Below are positions 33,893 through 45,528 of a stretch of DNA of 64,000 nucleotides, in pieces (positions within the stretch are counted from its first letter, which is position 1; the number at the start of each line of letters is the position of its first letter). The stretch comes from Variovorax jilinensis (GTDB lineage: Bacteria > Pseudomonadota > Gammaproteobacteria > Burkholderiales > Burkholderiaceae_C): NCBI RefSeq assembly GCF_030316885.1, contig NZ_JASZYQ010000003.1, forward strand, positions 682,001 to 746,000, in the 5' to 3' direction. The notes beneath the pieces were generated by a model. It saw only the letters and a list, made by a program, of their open reading frames with translations. It searched no databases and was not told the origin of the DNA. The position numbers and the translations under genes were made by a program.

Positions 33893-34591
33893 CTATTCTG
33901 ACCTCGCGCGTGCCCTCTTGCGGATGACCGGCGCTGCGGTGGTCGGCGGCCGCTGCTGCACGCCGGCCATCAGCAGCGCGATCGCCTGGTCGGCGATCTG
34001 CTCGGGGTCGGAGCCGCCATCGGGCCGGTACCAGCGGCCGATCCAGCTCAGCGCACCGGCCAGCACGAAGGCGGCCATCTTGGGATCGCAGGGCGCCAGC
34101 GAGCCTTCGGCGATGCCGTCGGCGATCAGGCGGCGGAACTCGCCGTCGATGCCGGCCTTCAGGCGGCGCAGTTCCTTGCGCCGCGGCGCCGGCAGCGGGT
34201 CCTCGCCGATGCGGATCACGCACATGCCGAAGTCCATCGTGACGATGCGCGAATAGATGCGCATGCAGGCGATCAGCTGGTCGATCGCGCGACCGCCCGC
34301 CGCGCGCACCTCGGCAATGCCCGCCTGCATCATGCCGAGCGCCGTGCGCACGCATTGAAGCAGGATGTCGTCCTTGCTCTTCACGTAGTAGTAGAGCGTG
34401 GGCTTGCTGACGTTCAGCTGCTCTGCGATGTCGTCGAGCGAGGTGGCGTGGAAGCCGCGCTCGTTGAAGAGCCGGGCCGCCGTCTGCAGCACCGCATTGC
34501 GCTTGGCCTCGCGCTGCTGGGCCCGCGCGCCGGCCGGCTTCCAGGGCGAGGACGAAGTGCCGACGGTCTTGCGAGGGGTGCGGGTGGCCAT
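33893..34591 (-). CDS. TetR/AcrR-family regulator of the LIV/acyl-CoA ligase operon
   Basis: A 232-residue regulator. A basic N-terminal stretch is followed by the HTH at residues about 30-75 (NAVLQTAARLFNERGFHATSLDDIAEQLNVSKPTLYYYVKSKDDIL) and a helical ligand domain of the TetR_C (fatty-acid/aromatic type) layout. It is divergent from the LIV-type ABC operon with 120 bases between starts; a palindrome lies in that gap. The probable inducer is an acyl-CoA made by the ligase at the end of the operon (inference). Confidence 0.88.
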   Translation of the reverse strand: MATRTPRKTVGTSSSPWKPAGARAQQREAKRNAVLQTAARLFNERGFHATSLDDIAEQLNVSKPTLYYYVKSKDDILLQCVRTALGMMQAGIAEVRAAGGRAIDQLIACMRIYSRIVTMDFGMCVIRIGEDPLPAPRRKELRRLKAGIDGEFRRLIADGIAEGSLAPCDPKMAAFVLAGALSWIGRWYRPDGGSDPEQIADQAIALLMAGVQQRPPTTAAPVIRKRARARSE

Positions 34592-34654
34592 GGATCGATG
34601 AGGCGCCCGGGAAAGTCCCGATGCCGCCCACGGGCCCTGCATCGAACATTACCG

Positions 34655-34682
34655 GCGAGTAGAAATTCTACGCACGAGTAGC
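34655..34682. promoter_or_regulatory. operator candidate between tetR and the LIV-type operon
   Basis: GTAGAA-A-TTCTAC is a perfect 6-bp palindrome (34659-34671), flanked by a direct repeat GCGAGTAG / ACGAGTAG. It lies 40 bases before the first ABC gene and 64 bases before tetR. Confidence 0.6.
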
Positions 34683-34711
34683 CCTCGATTCTTTCGCGCA
34701 AACCCTGATCG

Positions 34712-35575
34712 ATGCCTGACTCAACGACCGCTCCCGCCAGCGCCTCGCCCGCCCCCGGCCCCGTGCTGCAGGTCGACGCGCTCACGCTCGCCTTCGGCGG
34801 CGTGCGGGCGCTCAGCGGCGTCGGCTTCGAGGTCGCGCGCGGTTCGATCACGGCCGTGATCGGGCCCAACGGCGCAGGCAAGACTTCGCTCTTCAACACC
34901 ATCTCGGGCTTCTACCGGCCCGCCGAGGGGCGCGTGCACTTCGAGGGCCGCGACATCACGACGCTGCCCGCGCCGCAGCGTGCGCGCCTGGGGCTTGCGC
35001 GCAGCTTCCAGAACATCGCGCTGTTCCGCGGGATGACGGTGCTGGACAACATCAAGCTCGGTCGCCATTCGCACCTCAGGTCGAACGTCTTCGATGCCCT
35101 CTTCTACCTCGGCCGCGCGCGCCGCGAAGAGGCCGAGCTGCGGCGCGACATCGAGGAGCGGATCATCGATTTCCTCGAGATCGATCACATCCGAAACGCG
35201 GCGGTCTCCGCCCTGCCCTACGGCCTGCAGAAGCGCGTCGAGATGGCGCGCGCGCTCGCGATGGAGCCGCGCGTGCTGATGCTCGACGAGCCCGTGGCCG
35301 GCATGAACCGCGAGGAGACCGAGGACATGGCGCGCTTCATCCTCGACGTACGCGACGAGTGGGGCGTCACGGTGCTGATGGTCGAGCACGACATGGGGCT
35401 CGTGATGGACCTGTCCGACCATGTGGTGGTGCTGAACTTCGGGCAGGTGATCGCGCAGGGCGCTCCGGCCGCGGTGCAGGCCGACCCCGAGGTGATCCGC
35501 GCCTACCTGGGCGCCGGCGACGTCGCCGCGCTGCGAGCGCGGCTGCGCGGCGACGCGTTGGTGCAACCCGCATGA
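34712..35575 (+). CDS. LIV-type ABC transporter ATP-binding protein (LivG-like)
   Basis: A 287-residue ATPase. Walker A is GPNGAGKTSLFNTISGFY, with the LivG-typical LARSFQNIALFRGMTVLDNIKLGRH. The signature region is unusual: ALPYGLQKRVEMARALAMEPRVLMLDEPVAGMNREE has PYGLQ where LSGGQ is usual, as often in LivG proteins. The C-terminal EVIRAYLGA motif is typical. It energises uptake with the LivF-like subunit. Its stop overlaps the next start (ATGA). Confidence 0.94.
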   Translation: MPDSTTAPASASPAPGPVLQVDALTLAFGGVRALSGVGFEVARGSITAVIGPNGAGKTSLFNTISGFYRPAEGRVHFEGRDITTLPAPQRARLGLARSFQNIALFRGMTVLDNIKLGRHSHLRSNVFDALFYLGRARREEAELRRDIEERIIDFLEIDHIRNAAVSALPYGLQKRVEMARALAMEPRVLMLDEPVAGMNREETEDMARFILDVRDEWGVTVLMVEHDMGLVMDLSDHVVVLNFGQVIAQGAPAAVQADPEVIRAYLGAGDVAALRARLRGDALVQPA

Positions 35576-36453
35576 TCGACTGGGCCTACCTCTTCGAGAT
35601 CGCGCTCAACGGCGTCGCGAGCGGCGGCCTCTATGCGCTCGCGGCGCTGGCCTTCGTGCTGGTCTACAAGGCGACGCGGGTGGTCAACATCGCGATCGGC
35701 GAGGTGCTCATGATCGGCGCCTACGTCTTCTTCGCCTTCGCCGCGACCTTCGCGCTGCCGATCTGGCTCGCGGTGCTCGGCGCGGTGCTGGGTGCCGGCC
35801 TGCTGGGTGCGCTGATCGAACGCACCATGATCCGGCCGCTGCTCGGCGAGCCGCCGATCTCGGTCTTCATGGTCACCGTGGGGCTGGCATCGATCCTGGT
35901 GGGGCTGGTCGAGATCATCTGGACCGCCGACCAGCGCCGGCTGCCCGAGTTCCTGCCCAAGACGCCGGTGATGATCGGCGATGCCTTCCTGGCGCCCAAG
36001 GTGGCCTATGGCTCGCTGGTGGCGCTGGTGCTGATCGTGCTCGTGCTGCTGGTGTTCCGCTTCTGGCGCGGCGGCGTCGCGCTGCGCGCCACGGCGTCCG
36101 ATCAGGCGGCCGCGTACTCGATGGGCATCAACGTGCCGCGCGTGTTCTCGCTCGCCTGGGTGGCCTCGGCCATGATCGCGGCGGTAGCCGGCATCATCGT
36201 CGGCTCGATCGGCGGCATCTCGTCGTCGATGGGCGTGTTCGGGCTCTCGGTGCTCGTGGTGGTGATCGTCGGCGGCCTCGACAGCGTGCTCGGCGCGCTG
36301 GTCGGCGGCGTCTTCATCGGCCTGGTCGAGGCGCTCGCGGGCTCCTACCTGGGCGGCGAATACCGCATGCTCGCGACCTTCGTGGTGCTGATCGTCGTGC
36401 TGATGATCCGCCCCTACGGCCTGTTCGGCACCCACGAGATCGAGCGGCTCTAG
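35572..36453 (+). CDS. LIV-type ABC transporter permease (LivH-like)
   Basis: A 293-residue inner-membrane permease with about 8 helices and the BPD_transp_2 pattern: NGVASGGLYALAALAFVLVYKATRVVNIAIGEVLMIGAY, later GGLDSVLGALVGGVFIGLVEALAGSYLG. It couples to the LivG/LivF-like ATPases through its cytoplasmic loop (AYSMGINVPRVFSLAW). The start overlaps the upstream stop by four bases, indicating translational coupling. Confidence 0.94.
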   Translation: MIDWAYLFEIALNGVASGGLYALAALAFVLVYKATRVVNIAIGEVLMIGAYVFFAFAATFALPIWLAVLGAVLGAGLLGALIERTMIRPLLGEPPISVFMVTVGLASILVGLVEIIWTADQRRLPEFLPKTPVMIGDAFLAPKVAYGSLVALVLIVLVLLVFRFWRGGVALRATASDQAAAYSMGINVPRVFSLAWVASAMIAAVAGIIVGSIGGISSSMGVFGLSVLVVVIVGGLDSVLGALVGGVFIGLVEALAGSYLGGEYRMLATFVVLIVVLMIRPYGLFGTHEIERL

Positions 36454-36468
36454 ACAGCCGGGACACTG

Positions 36469-37506
36469 ATGCGCATCGGCACCCTCAAGCAAAGCTACGT
36501 CGCGGATGCCGCGCTGTTCGACTCGCGCACGCAGAAGACGTGGCTCGCGTTCGGCGCCGCACTGCTGGTGCTGTTTCCGTTCATGGCCAGCGACTACTGG
36601 CTCTACCTGGCCTGCCTGGTGGCGATCAACGTCGCGAGCGCCACCGGGCTCAACGTGCTGACCGGCTACACCGGGCTCGTGAGCCTGGGCCAGGCGGCAT
36701 TCATGGGGCTCGGTGCCTACACGGTGGCGATCATGCAGACGCGCCTGGGCACACCCTTCCTGCTGAACCTGCTGGCCGGCGGCGTGGTCGCGATGCTCGG
36801 CGGCCTGCTGGTGGGCATCCCCTCGCTGCGGGTCAAGGGGCTCTACCTCGCGATCGCCACCATCGCGGCCTCGTTCATCACCCACTTCCTCTTCGCCAAC
36901 CTCAAGCTCACGGGCGGGACCACGGGCATCTCGCTGCCGCCCGCGCAGTGGTTCGGCATCGCGCTCGACACCTCCTTCAAGCTCTATTGGGTGATCGTGC
37001 CGGTCATGCTGCTGATGGTGCTCGGTGCCGCCAACCTGTTCCGTACCCGCATCGGCCGCGCCTTCATCGCGATCCGCGACCGCGACATCTCGGCCGAGGT
37101 GCTCGGCATTCCGCTGCTGCGCTACAAGCTGCTGTCGTTCGGGCTGTCGTCGTTCTACGCCGGCGTGGCCGGCGGGCTGTGGGCCTACTTCTTCCGGGTC
37201 GTCACGCCCGAGAGCTTTCCGCTGCTGATGTCGATCTTCTTCCTGGCCGCCATCATCGTCGGCGGCATGGGCACGATCCTCGGCGGCATCCTGGGCGCCG
37301 TGTTCATGACCATGGTGCCGGAGCTGCTGAAGCTAGTCTTCGACCTGCTGCCCGGCGGCACCGAGGCGACGGTGTTCCTGTCGCCGGTGCGCACGGTGGT
37401 CTTCGGTCTGCTGATCGTCGGGTTTCTGGTGTTCGAGCCCCATGGGCTCGCCGAAGTGTGGCGGCGCATTCGCCGTTTTTTCCATCTGTGGCCCTTCCGG
37501 AACTAG
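36469..37506 (+). CDS. LIV-type ABC transporter permease (LivM-like)
   Basis: A 345-residue permease with about 9-10 helices and the LivM pattern ATGLNVLTGYTGLVSLGQAAFMGLGAYT, LRVKGLYLAIATIAASF, and GGMGTILGGILGAVFMTMVPELL. It forms the membrane channel with the LivH-like subunit. It starts 15 bases after the livH-like stop and ends 35 bases before the binding-protein gene. Confidence 0.94.
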   Translation: MRIGTLKQSYVADAALFDSRTQKTWLAFGAALLVLFPFMASDYWLYLACLVAINVASATGLNVLTGYTGLVSLGQAAFMGLGAYTVAIMQTRLGTPFLLNLLAGGVVAMLGGLLVGIPSLRVKGLYLAIATIAASFITHFLFANLKLTGGTTGISLPPAQWFGIALDTSFKLYWVIVPVMLLMVLGAANLFRTRIGRAFIAIRDRDISAEVLGIPLLRYKLLSFGLSSFYAGVAGGLWAYFFRVVTPESFPLLMSIFFLAAIIVGGMGTILGGILGAVFMTMVPELLKLVFDLLPGGTEATVFLSPVRTVVFGLLIVGFLVFEPHGLAEVWRRIRRFFHLWPFRN

Positions 37507-37541
37507 GCCACGGCATTCCTTCAACGCAACGAGGAGACCTC

Positions 37542-38729
37542 ATGAAAAAAGCGCAACCCGTCTCGGCACGCCGCCGCTCGCTCCTGCTGGCCGCATCGGC
37601 CGCCCTCGCCGCGCCGCTGGCAGTGCATGCCCAGGCCGGCGAGGACATCGTGATCGGCGGCTCGATCCCGATGACCGGCGTCTTCGCCTTCGCCGGGATC
37701 GGCATCAACGCCGGCATCGCCGACTACGTGAAGATCGTCAACGACGCCGGCGGCATCAAGGGCCGGAAGCTGCGCTACGTGCCCGAGGACACCGGCTACA
37801 AGGTCGATGCCTCTGTCGCGGCCTTCAAGAAGATCACGAGCCAGAACAAGGTCAACCTCTACTACGGCGATTCCACGGGCTTCGCGAAGACCATCAACCC
37901 CGAGCTCGACCGCAACGGCCAGATCCTGATGGCGGGCGCCTCCTTCGCGACCGAGCTCAACGACCCGGCCAAGTACCCGAACCAGTTCCTGGTCGGGCCC
38001 GACTACACCGAGATGTTCGGCATCCTGCTCAAGCACATCGCCAAGGAGAAGCCGGGTGCCAAGGTGGCCTTCGTGTATTCGGATTCCGAGTTCGGCCGCG
38101 ATCCGATCGAGGCCAGCGAAGCGATGGCCAAGAAGCTCGGGCTCTCGGTGCCGGTCAAGCTCATGACGCCGCCCGGCAGCGTCGACGTCTCGACCGAGGT
38201 GATCAAGCTGCGCCGCGCCAATCCCGACTACACGATCTTCCACGGCTACATCCTGGCGCCGATCCCCGAGTTCGTGCAGCAGGGCAAGCAGATGGGCATG
38301 ACCAGCCAGTGGATGGGCACCTTCTGGACCATGGACAGCTCGACCGTCATGAAGATGGGCGACGCCGGCGACGGCTTCATGGGCGTGATGCCCTATCGCT
38401 ACTACTACGACACCTCGGCCAAGGCGCCGATGCTCGACAAGATCCGCCAGCTGCGCCCCGAATACCAGAGCACGGCCTACACGCAGGGCTTCCTCACCGC
38501 GATGCTGTTCACCGAAGCGGCAAAGCGCACGCTCGATGCCGGCAAGCCGCTCGACGGCAAGAACCTCAAGGCGGCGCTCAACAGCATCAAGAACTTCGAC
38601 ACCGGCGGCCTGATCGGCGTGCCGATCACCATCAAGGGCAACTCGATCCCCGTGGGCCGCGTCTACAAGGCCGACATGAAGGCGCAGAAGATGGTCGCGG
38701 CCTCGGACTGGATCTCATTGGAAAACTAG
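37542..38729 (+). CDS. LIV-type ABC transporter solute-binding protein (Peripla_BP_6)
   Basis: A 395-residue periplasmic protein with a twin-arginine-like signal (residues 1-32: ARRRSLLLAASAALAAPLAVHAQA). The family core reads IVIGGSIPMTGVFAFAGIGINAGIADYVKIVNDAGGIKGRKL. Despite the name, this group often binds aromatic acids, short-chain acids or amides rather than branched amino acids; the linked acyl-CoA ligase supports an organic acid ligand. GAGGAG lies 6-8 bases before the ATG. The binding-protein gene is followed by an extragenic repeat inserted in the operon. Confidence 0.93.
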   Translation: MKKAQPVSARRRSLLLAASAALAAPLAVHAQAGEDIVIGGSIPMTGVFAFAGIGINAGIADYVKIVNDAGGIKGRKLRYVPEDTGYKVDASVAAFKKITSQNKVNLYYGDSTGFAKTINPELDRNGQILMAGASFATELNDPAKYPNQFLVGPDYTEMFGILLKHIAKEKPGAKVAFVYSDSEFGRDPIEASEAMAKKLGLSVPVKLMTPPGSVDVSTEVIKLRRANPDYTIFHGYILAPIPEFVQQGKQMGMTSQWMGTFWTMDSSTVMKMGDAGDGFMGVMPYRYYYDTSAKAPMLDKIRQLRPEYQSTAYTQGFLTAMLFTEAAKRTLDAGKPLDGKNLKAALNSIKNFDTGGLIGVPITIKGNSIPVGRVYKADMKAQKMVAASDWISLEN

Positions 38730-38760
38730 CCGATGCAAGCGAATGGCTCCTTCCAGGAAC

Positions 38761-38846
38761 ACCGCGGAGCCGGCTTTGCCGGGCCGCTGGTTGCCCCCCG
38801 TCGGGGGTGGGCGGCTACACGAAGCGAGCCAACCTGGGGGCGAGCC
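38761..38846 (-). repeat. dispersed extragenic repeat, copy 1 (inverted)
   Basis: A G/C-rich element of about 86 bases that reads, as the reverse complement, GGCTCGCCCCCAGGTT...GGCTCGCTTCGTGTAGCC...CCACCCCCGACGGGGGG... and ends CCGGCTCCGCGGT. It matches copies at 45529-45620 and 56353-56439. It lies inside the LIV-type operon and ends on the base before the livF-like ATG. Its GGGGGCGAG end is the only ribosome-binding-like stretch for that gene. Confidence 0.85.
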
Positions 38847-39644
38847 ATGATCCTCGAGGTGAACAACATCGAGGTCGTCTACAACAAGGTGGTGCAGGTG
38901 CTGCGCGGCCTGTCGCTGGCCGTGCCGCGCGGGCAGATCGTGGCGCTGCTCGGCAGCAACGGGGCCGGCAAGTCCACCACGCTGAAGGCCATCTCGGGGC
39001 TGCTCGCGCTCGAGGACGGCGAGCTGCAGGCCGGGCGCATCCACTTCAACGGTGCGCCGACCGCCGAGCTGGCGCCGCAGGCGCTGGTGCGGCGCGGACT
39101 GAGCCATGTGATGGAAGGCCGGCGCGTGTTCGAGGACCTCACGGTCGAGGAGAACCTCGTGGCCGCCACCTACGCACTGACCGGCCGCGGCCCGGTGCCA
39201 CGCAACTTCGATGCGGTCTATGCCTACTTCCCGCGGCTGCACGAACGCCGCCGCGGTCTGGCCGGCTACCTCTCGGGCGGCGAGCAGCAGATGCTCGCGA
39301 TCGGCCGCGCGCTGGTGGCCGAGCCCGAGCTGATCCTGCTCGACGAGCCTTCGCTCGGTTTGTCGCCCAAGCTGGTAGAGGACATCTTCACGATCATCGC
39401 GCGCATCAACGCCGAGCGCGGCGTCTCGATGCTGCTGGTCGAGCAGAACGCCAGCGTCGCGCTCGCGGTGGCGCACGCGGGCTACATCATGGAGAACGGC
39501 AAGATCGTGATCGACGGCACGGCCGAGCGGCTGGCGGCCGACCCGGACGTGCGCGAGTTCTATCTCGGCGTCGGCGGCAGCGGCGAGGCACGCAGCTTCC
39601 GCGGCCTCAAGCACTACAAGCGCCGCAAGCGCTGGCTCTCGTGA
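38847..39644 (+). CDS. LIV-type ABC transporter ATP-binding protein (LivF-like)
   Basis: A 265-residue ATPase: Walker A GSNGAGKSTTLKAISGL, HVMEGRRVFEDLTVEENL (LivF mark), signature LSGGEQQMLAIGRALVAEPELILLDEPSLGLSPKLVEDIF. The C-terminal extension (FYLGVGGSGEARSFRGLKHYKRRKRWLS) is longer than in classic LivF and is usual for homologues linked to acyl-CoA ligases. The start sits directly at the end of extragenic repeat copy 1. Confidence 0.93.
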   Translation: MILEVNNIEVVYNKVVQVLRGLSLAVPRGQIVALLGSNGAGKSTTLKAISGLLALEDGELQAGRIHFNGAPTAELAPQALVRRGLSHVMEGRRVFEDLTVEENLVAATYALTGRGPVPRNFDAVYAYFPRLHERRRGLAGYLSGGEQQMLAIGRALVAEPELILLDEPSLGLSPKLVEDIFTIIARINAERGVSMLLVEQNASVALAVAHAGYIMENGKIVIDGTAERLAADPDVREFYLGVGGSGEARSFRGLKHYKRRKRWLS

Positions 39645-39654
39645 AGGCCCCGGC

Positions 39655-41478
39655 ATGAGTAGCGCCCTCCCTACCCTCACGCTGCCGCAGATGCTGCGCG
39701 AGCAGGCGCGCACGCAGCCCGACGCGATCGCGATCCGACAGAAGGACTTCGGCATCTGGCATCCGCTGCGATGGGCCGACTACCACCGCCGCGCGAGCCA
39801 CTTCGGCCTCGGCCTGCGCGCACTCGGACTGCCGGCCGGCGGCCACCTGGGCATCCTTTCGGAGAACCGGGTCGAATGGGTGCTGGCGCAGATGGGCGCC
39901 GGCCTCGTGGGCGCGGTCACGGTCGGCGTCTACCCGACCAGCCCGAGCAGCGAGATCGCCTACGTGGTCGGCCACGCCGACATCGAGGTGATGGTCTGCG
40001 AGGACCAGGAGCAGACCGACAAGGTGATCGAGGCGCTGGATCGGCTGCCACGGCTGCTGCGCATCGTCGTCATCGAGACCAAGGGGCTGCGCAGCCTCGA
40101 TCCGGCCCTGCGGGAACGCGTGTCGACCTTCGAGGAGGTCGAGCGGGCCGGCGCCGCGGCCGCCGCGCAGGGCGGCGAAGCCGTCATCGACGCCGCGCTC
40201 CAGGCCCAGACACTGTCCGACATCGGACTCATGATCTACACCTCGGGCTCCACCGGAAAGCCCAAGGGCGCCATGATCTCGTGGCGCAACATCCGCGGCG
40301 TGGTGCCCGGCATCGTCGATCGCCTCGGGCTCGACGGCAGCACCACGCACCTGTCTTACTTGCCGCTGTGCCACGTCGCCGAGCAGATGCTCAGCACCTT
40401 CGTGCCGCTCTACCTGGGTTCGCAGGTCAACTTCGGCGAATCGATACGCACCGTGCAGGAAGACCTGCGCGAGGTCGCACCCACCATGTTCCTCGGCGTG
40501 CCGCGCATCTGGGAGAAGCTGCACGCGGCCATCAGCATCAAGATGCAGGAAGCCGGTGCGCTGCAGCGTGCCCTCTACCGGCGTGCACTGGCGGCCGCCA
40601 TGCCGCTGGCCGAGAAGCCGCGCGAGCGCTGGACGGCCGGCGAACGGCTGCGCTTCGCGCTCGCCTACTGGACCGTGCTGCGCGCGCTGCAGAACTTCAT
40701 CGGCCTGCGCCGCGTGCGCGTGGCGCTCACCGGTGCGGCACCGATCCCGCCCGAGGTGGTGCGCTATTTCCGCGCGCTGGGGGTGCCGCTGGTCGAGGTC
40801 TACGGCCTGACCGAATCGAGCGGCATGATCACCGGCCATCGCGGCGAGGCGGTGCGCATCGGCACCGTGGGGCCGCCCACGCTCGGCACCTCGCATCGCG
40901 TCGGCGCCGATGGCGAGCTGCTGGTGCAGGGCGAGATGGTGTTCGAGGGCTACTACAGGAATCCCGAGGCCACCGCGGCATCGATCCGCGACGGCTGGCT
41001 GCACACCGGCGACGTGGTGCGCGAGGACGACGGCCAGCTGCGCATCGTCGACCGGCTCAAGGACATCATGATCACGGCGGGCGGCAAGAACCTGACGCCG
41101 TCGGAGATCGAGAACGCGATGAAGGGAAGCCCCTTCATCAAGGAATGCATCGTGGTGGCCGATGGGCGCAGGTTCGTCGGCGCGCTGGTGCAGGTCGACT
41201 ACGAGACCGTCGGCAAATGGGCCGAGGCCGAGCGCATTCCGTTCACCCACTTCCGCTCGCTGGTCGAGCAGCCGCGCGTGCGCGAACTGATCGGCGCCGA
41301 GATCGAGCGCGGCAACGGCCAGCTCGCGCAGGTGTCGCAGGTGCGCCGCTTCCACCTGCTGACCAAGGAGCTGGACCACGACGACGGTGAAGTCACCGCG
41401 ACCATGAAGGTGCGGCGCGCGAGCATCTACCAGAGCTACGCGAGCGAGATCGAGGCGCTGTACGCGGGCGGCAGCTGA
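39655..41478 (+). CDS. AMP-dependent acyl-CoA ligase
   Basis: A 607-residue ANL-superfamily ligase. The P-loop motif YTSGSTGKPKGAM is near residue 195, YGLTESSG near 383, and the hinge DRLKDIMITAGGKNLTPSEIE near 465-485. The layout (long-chain acyl-CoA synthetase form without a linker lid insertion) activates a fatty or aromatic acid as CoA thioester. It starts 11 bases after the livF-like stop, so the imported acid is probably trapped and activated by this enzyme. The substrate is not defined by sequence. Confidence 0.92.
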   Translation: MSSALPTLTLPQMLREQARTQPDAIAIRQKDFGIWHPLRWADYHRRASHFGLGLRALGLPAGGHLGILSENRVEWVLAQMGAGLVGAVTVGVYPTSPSSEIAYVVGHADIEVMVCEDQEQTDKVIEALDRLPRLLRIVVIETKGLRSLDPALRERVSTFEEVERAGAAAAAQGGEAVIDAALQAQTLSDIGLMIYTSGSTGKPKGAMISWRNIRGVVPGIVDRLGLDGSTTHLSYLPLCHVAEQMLSTFVPLYLGSQVNFGESIRTVQEDLREVAPTMFLGVPRIWEKLHAAISIKMQEAGALQRALYRRALAAAMPLAEKPRERWTAGERLRFALAYWTVLRALQNFIGLRRVRVALTGAAPIPPEVVRYFRALGVPLVEVYGLTESSGMITGHRGEAVRIGTVGPPTLGTSHRVGADGELLVQGEMVFEGYYRNPEATAASIRDGWLHTGDVVREDDGQLRIVDRLKDIMITAGGKNLTPSEIENAMKGSPFIKECIVVADGRRFVGALVQVDYETVGKWAEAERIPFTHFRSLVEQPRVRELIGAEIERGNGQLAQVSQVRRFHLLTKELDHDDGEVTATMKVRRASIYQSYASEIEALYAGGS

Positions 41479-41479
41479 T

Positions 41480-41815
41480 TCAGCCGCCGTCGCGCGACAC
41501 CGGGCGCGCCTGCACGTCGGTGACCACGCCAGGGTCGCGCAGCCGCACAGGGCTGTCGGCCTGCTGGCCCTGGGCCCGCGCACCGGCCACGTCGGCCGCG
41601 GTGGGCGCCGCCGGACGGCCCGCGGCGCGGAAGCGATCGAAGCCGCCGCGCGGATCGAAGCGCATGACCCAGGGTTGCACGGGCTTGCCGGTCAGGCGGG
41701 CCCAGCCGTAGCGCAGGCCCCAGACGGCAGCCAGCAGCAGCAGCGCCACCGCCAGGCTGGCCGCAAAGACCAGCCCCAGCATGAAGAAGACCAGGCGTAG
41801 GAAGAAGTTCAGCAT
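41480..41815 (-). CDS. small membrane-anchored protein, unknown function
   Basis: A 111-residue protein with one N-terminal transmembrane segment of about 28 residues (FFLRLVFFMLGLVFAASLAVALLLLAAVWGL) and a basic, Pro/Arg-rich soluble part without cysteines. No known domain recognised. It sits directly after clpB on the same strand (5 bases apart) and converges on the acyl-CoA ligase gene with one base between stops. It may be read from the clpB transcript. Confidence 0.7.
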   Translation of the reverse strand: MLNFFLRLVFFMLGLVFAASLAVALLLLAAVWGLRYGWARLTGKPVQPWVMRFDPRGGFDRFRAAGRPAAPTAADVAGARAQGQQADSPVRLRDPGVVTDVQARPVSRDGG

Positions 41816-41820
41816 CGTTC

Positions 41821-44442
<2,622 letters not shown>

Positions 44443-44461
44443 GGCTTGATTCCTGCGTTCA

Positions 44462-44490
44462 AAATAGGGCCGTTTCGTGGCGAGTTCAAG
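44462..44490 (-). promoter_or_regulatory. heat-shock (sigma-32 type) promoter of clpB
   Basis: On the minus strand CTTGAA (44490-44485), a 15-base spacer, then CCCTATTT (44469-44462). The E. coli sigma-32 consensus is CTTGAA with 13-17 bases to CCCCATNT, so only one base of the -10 box differs. It lies 20 bases before the clpB ATG. Confidence 0.8.
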
Positions 44491-44533
44491 ACCGCACGAA
44501 CTTTTTTCTACCCGCAATCATTGGAGTCCATCG

Positions 44534-45526
44534 ATGCTCAAGTCAACCTGGAATGGCGCCTCGCGCCTCGCGCGTGGCCTTTTCGCGGCCGGCCTGCTGG
44601 CCGCCGCGGGAACGGCCCTGGCCCAGTCCGCCGCCACGCCGATCCGTCTGCTGGTCGGATTCCCGGCCGGCGGCGGCACCGACGTGATCGCCCGCACGCT
44701 TGGCGAGAAGCTCAAGGACGAGCTGGGCACCTCGGTGGTGATCGAGAACCGCGCCGGTGCGGGCGGCCAGATCGCGGCGCAGGCGCTCAAGGCAGCACCG
44801 GCCGACGGCCATACCTTCTTCCTCACGCACGACCACACGATCTCGATCCTGCCGCAGGTGGTGAAGAACCCGGGCTTCGACTCGGACCGCGACTTCGTGC
44901 CCGTCGCCGGCTTCGCCACCTTCGCCAACGCGCTCGCGGTGTCCGGCGGCACGCCGGCCAAGTCGATGGTCGAGTACGTGGCCTGGGTGAAGAAGGAGCG
45001 CGGCGGCAAGGACACCATCGGCGTGCCGGCACCGGCATCGATCCCCGAGTTCCTCGTCAAGCTGATCGGCACCAAGTACAAGATCGACGTCCAGGCCGCA
45101 CCCTATCGCGGCAGCGCACCGATGCTGGCCGACATGCTGGGCAACCAGATCTCCGCGGGCATCGGATCGGTCCCCGACTTCATCGAGAACCAGAAGGCCG
45201 GCAAGATCCGCGTGGTCGCGGTGATCGGCGCCAAGCGCCAGGCCGTGCTGCCCCAGGTGCCGACCTTCGGCGAGCTGGGCCTGGCCGGCCTCGACGACCT
45301 GCCCTACTACGGCATCTTCGCGCCCGTCGGCACGCCGCAGCCCGTGATCGACCGCTTCGGCGTCGCGCTCGACAAGGTGCTCAAGATGCCCGACGTGCGC
45401 GAGCGCCTCACCGCGATGGGTCTGTCGGTCGAATACATGCCGCAGGGTCAGTTCGCCGGCCGCGTGCGCAGCTACACGCAGACCTGGGCCCAGATCATCA
45501 AGGCCAGCGGCTTCCAGCCCCAGTGA
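44534..45526 (+). CDS. Bug/TctC-family solute-binding protein
   Basis: A 330-residue periplasmic protein: signal peptide at residues 1-31 (cut after ALA/QS), then TPIRLLVGFPAGGGTDVIARTLGEKLKDELGTSVVIENRAGAGGQIAAQAL. It binds a small carboxylate or similar ligand. GGAG lies 9 bases before the ATG. It is divergent from clpB and has no TctA/TctB neighbours. It is one of two plus-strand genes interrupting the otherwise minus-strand clpB-moa-thrC block, and it is followed 2 bases past its stop by a dispersed repeat. Confidence 0.92.
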   Translation: MLKSTWNGASRLARGLFAAGLLAAAGTALAQSAATPIRLLVGFPAGGGTDVIARTLGEKLKDELGTSVVIENRAGAGGQIAAQALKAAPADGHTFFLTHDHTISILPQVVKNPGFDSDRDFVPVAGFATFANALAVSGGTPAKSMVEYVAWVKKERGGKDTIGVPAPASIPEFLVKLIGTKYKIDVQAAPYRGSAPMLADMLGNQISAGIGSVPDFIENQKAGKIRVVAVIGAKRQAVLPQVPTFGELGLAGLDDLPYYGIFAPVGTPQPVIDRFGVALDKVLKMPDVRERLTAMGLSVEYMPQGQFAGRVRSYTQTWAQIIKASGFQPQ

Positions 45527-45528
45527 TT

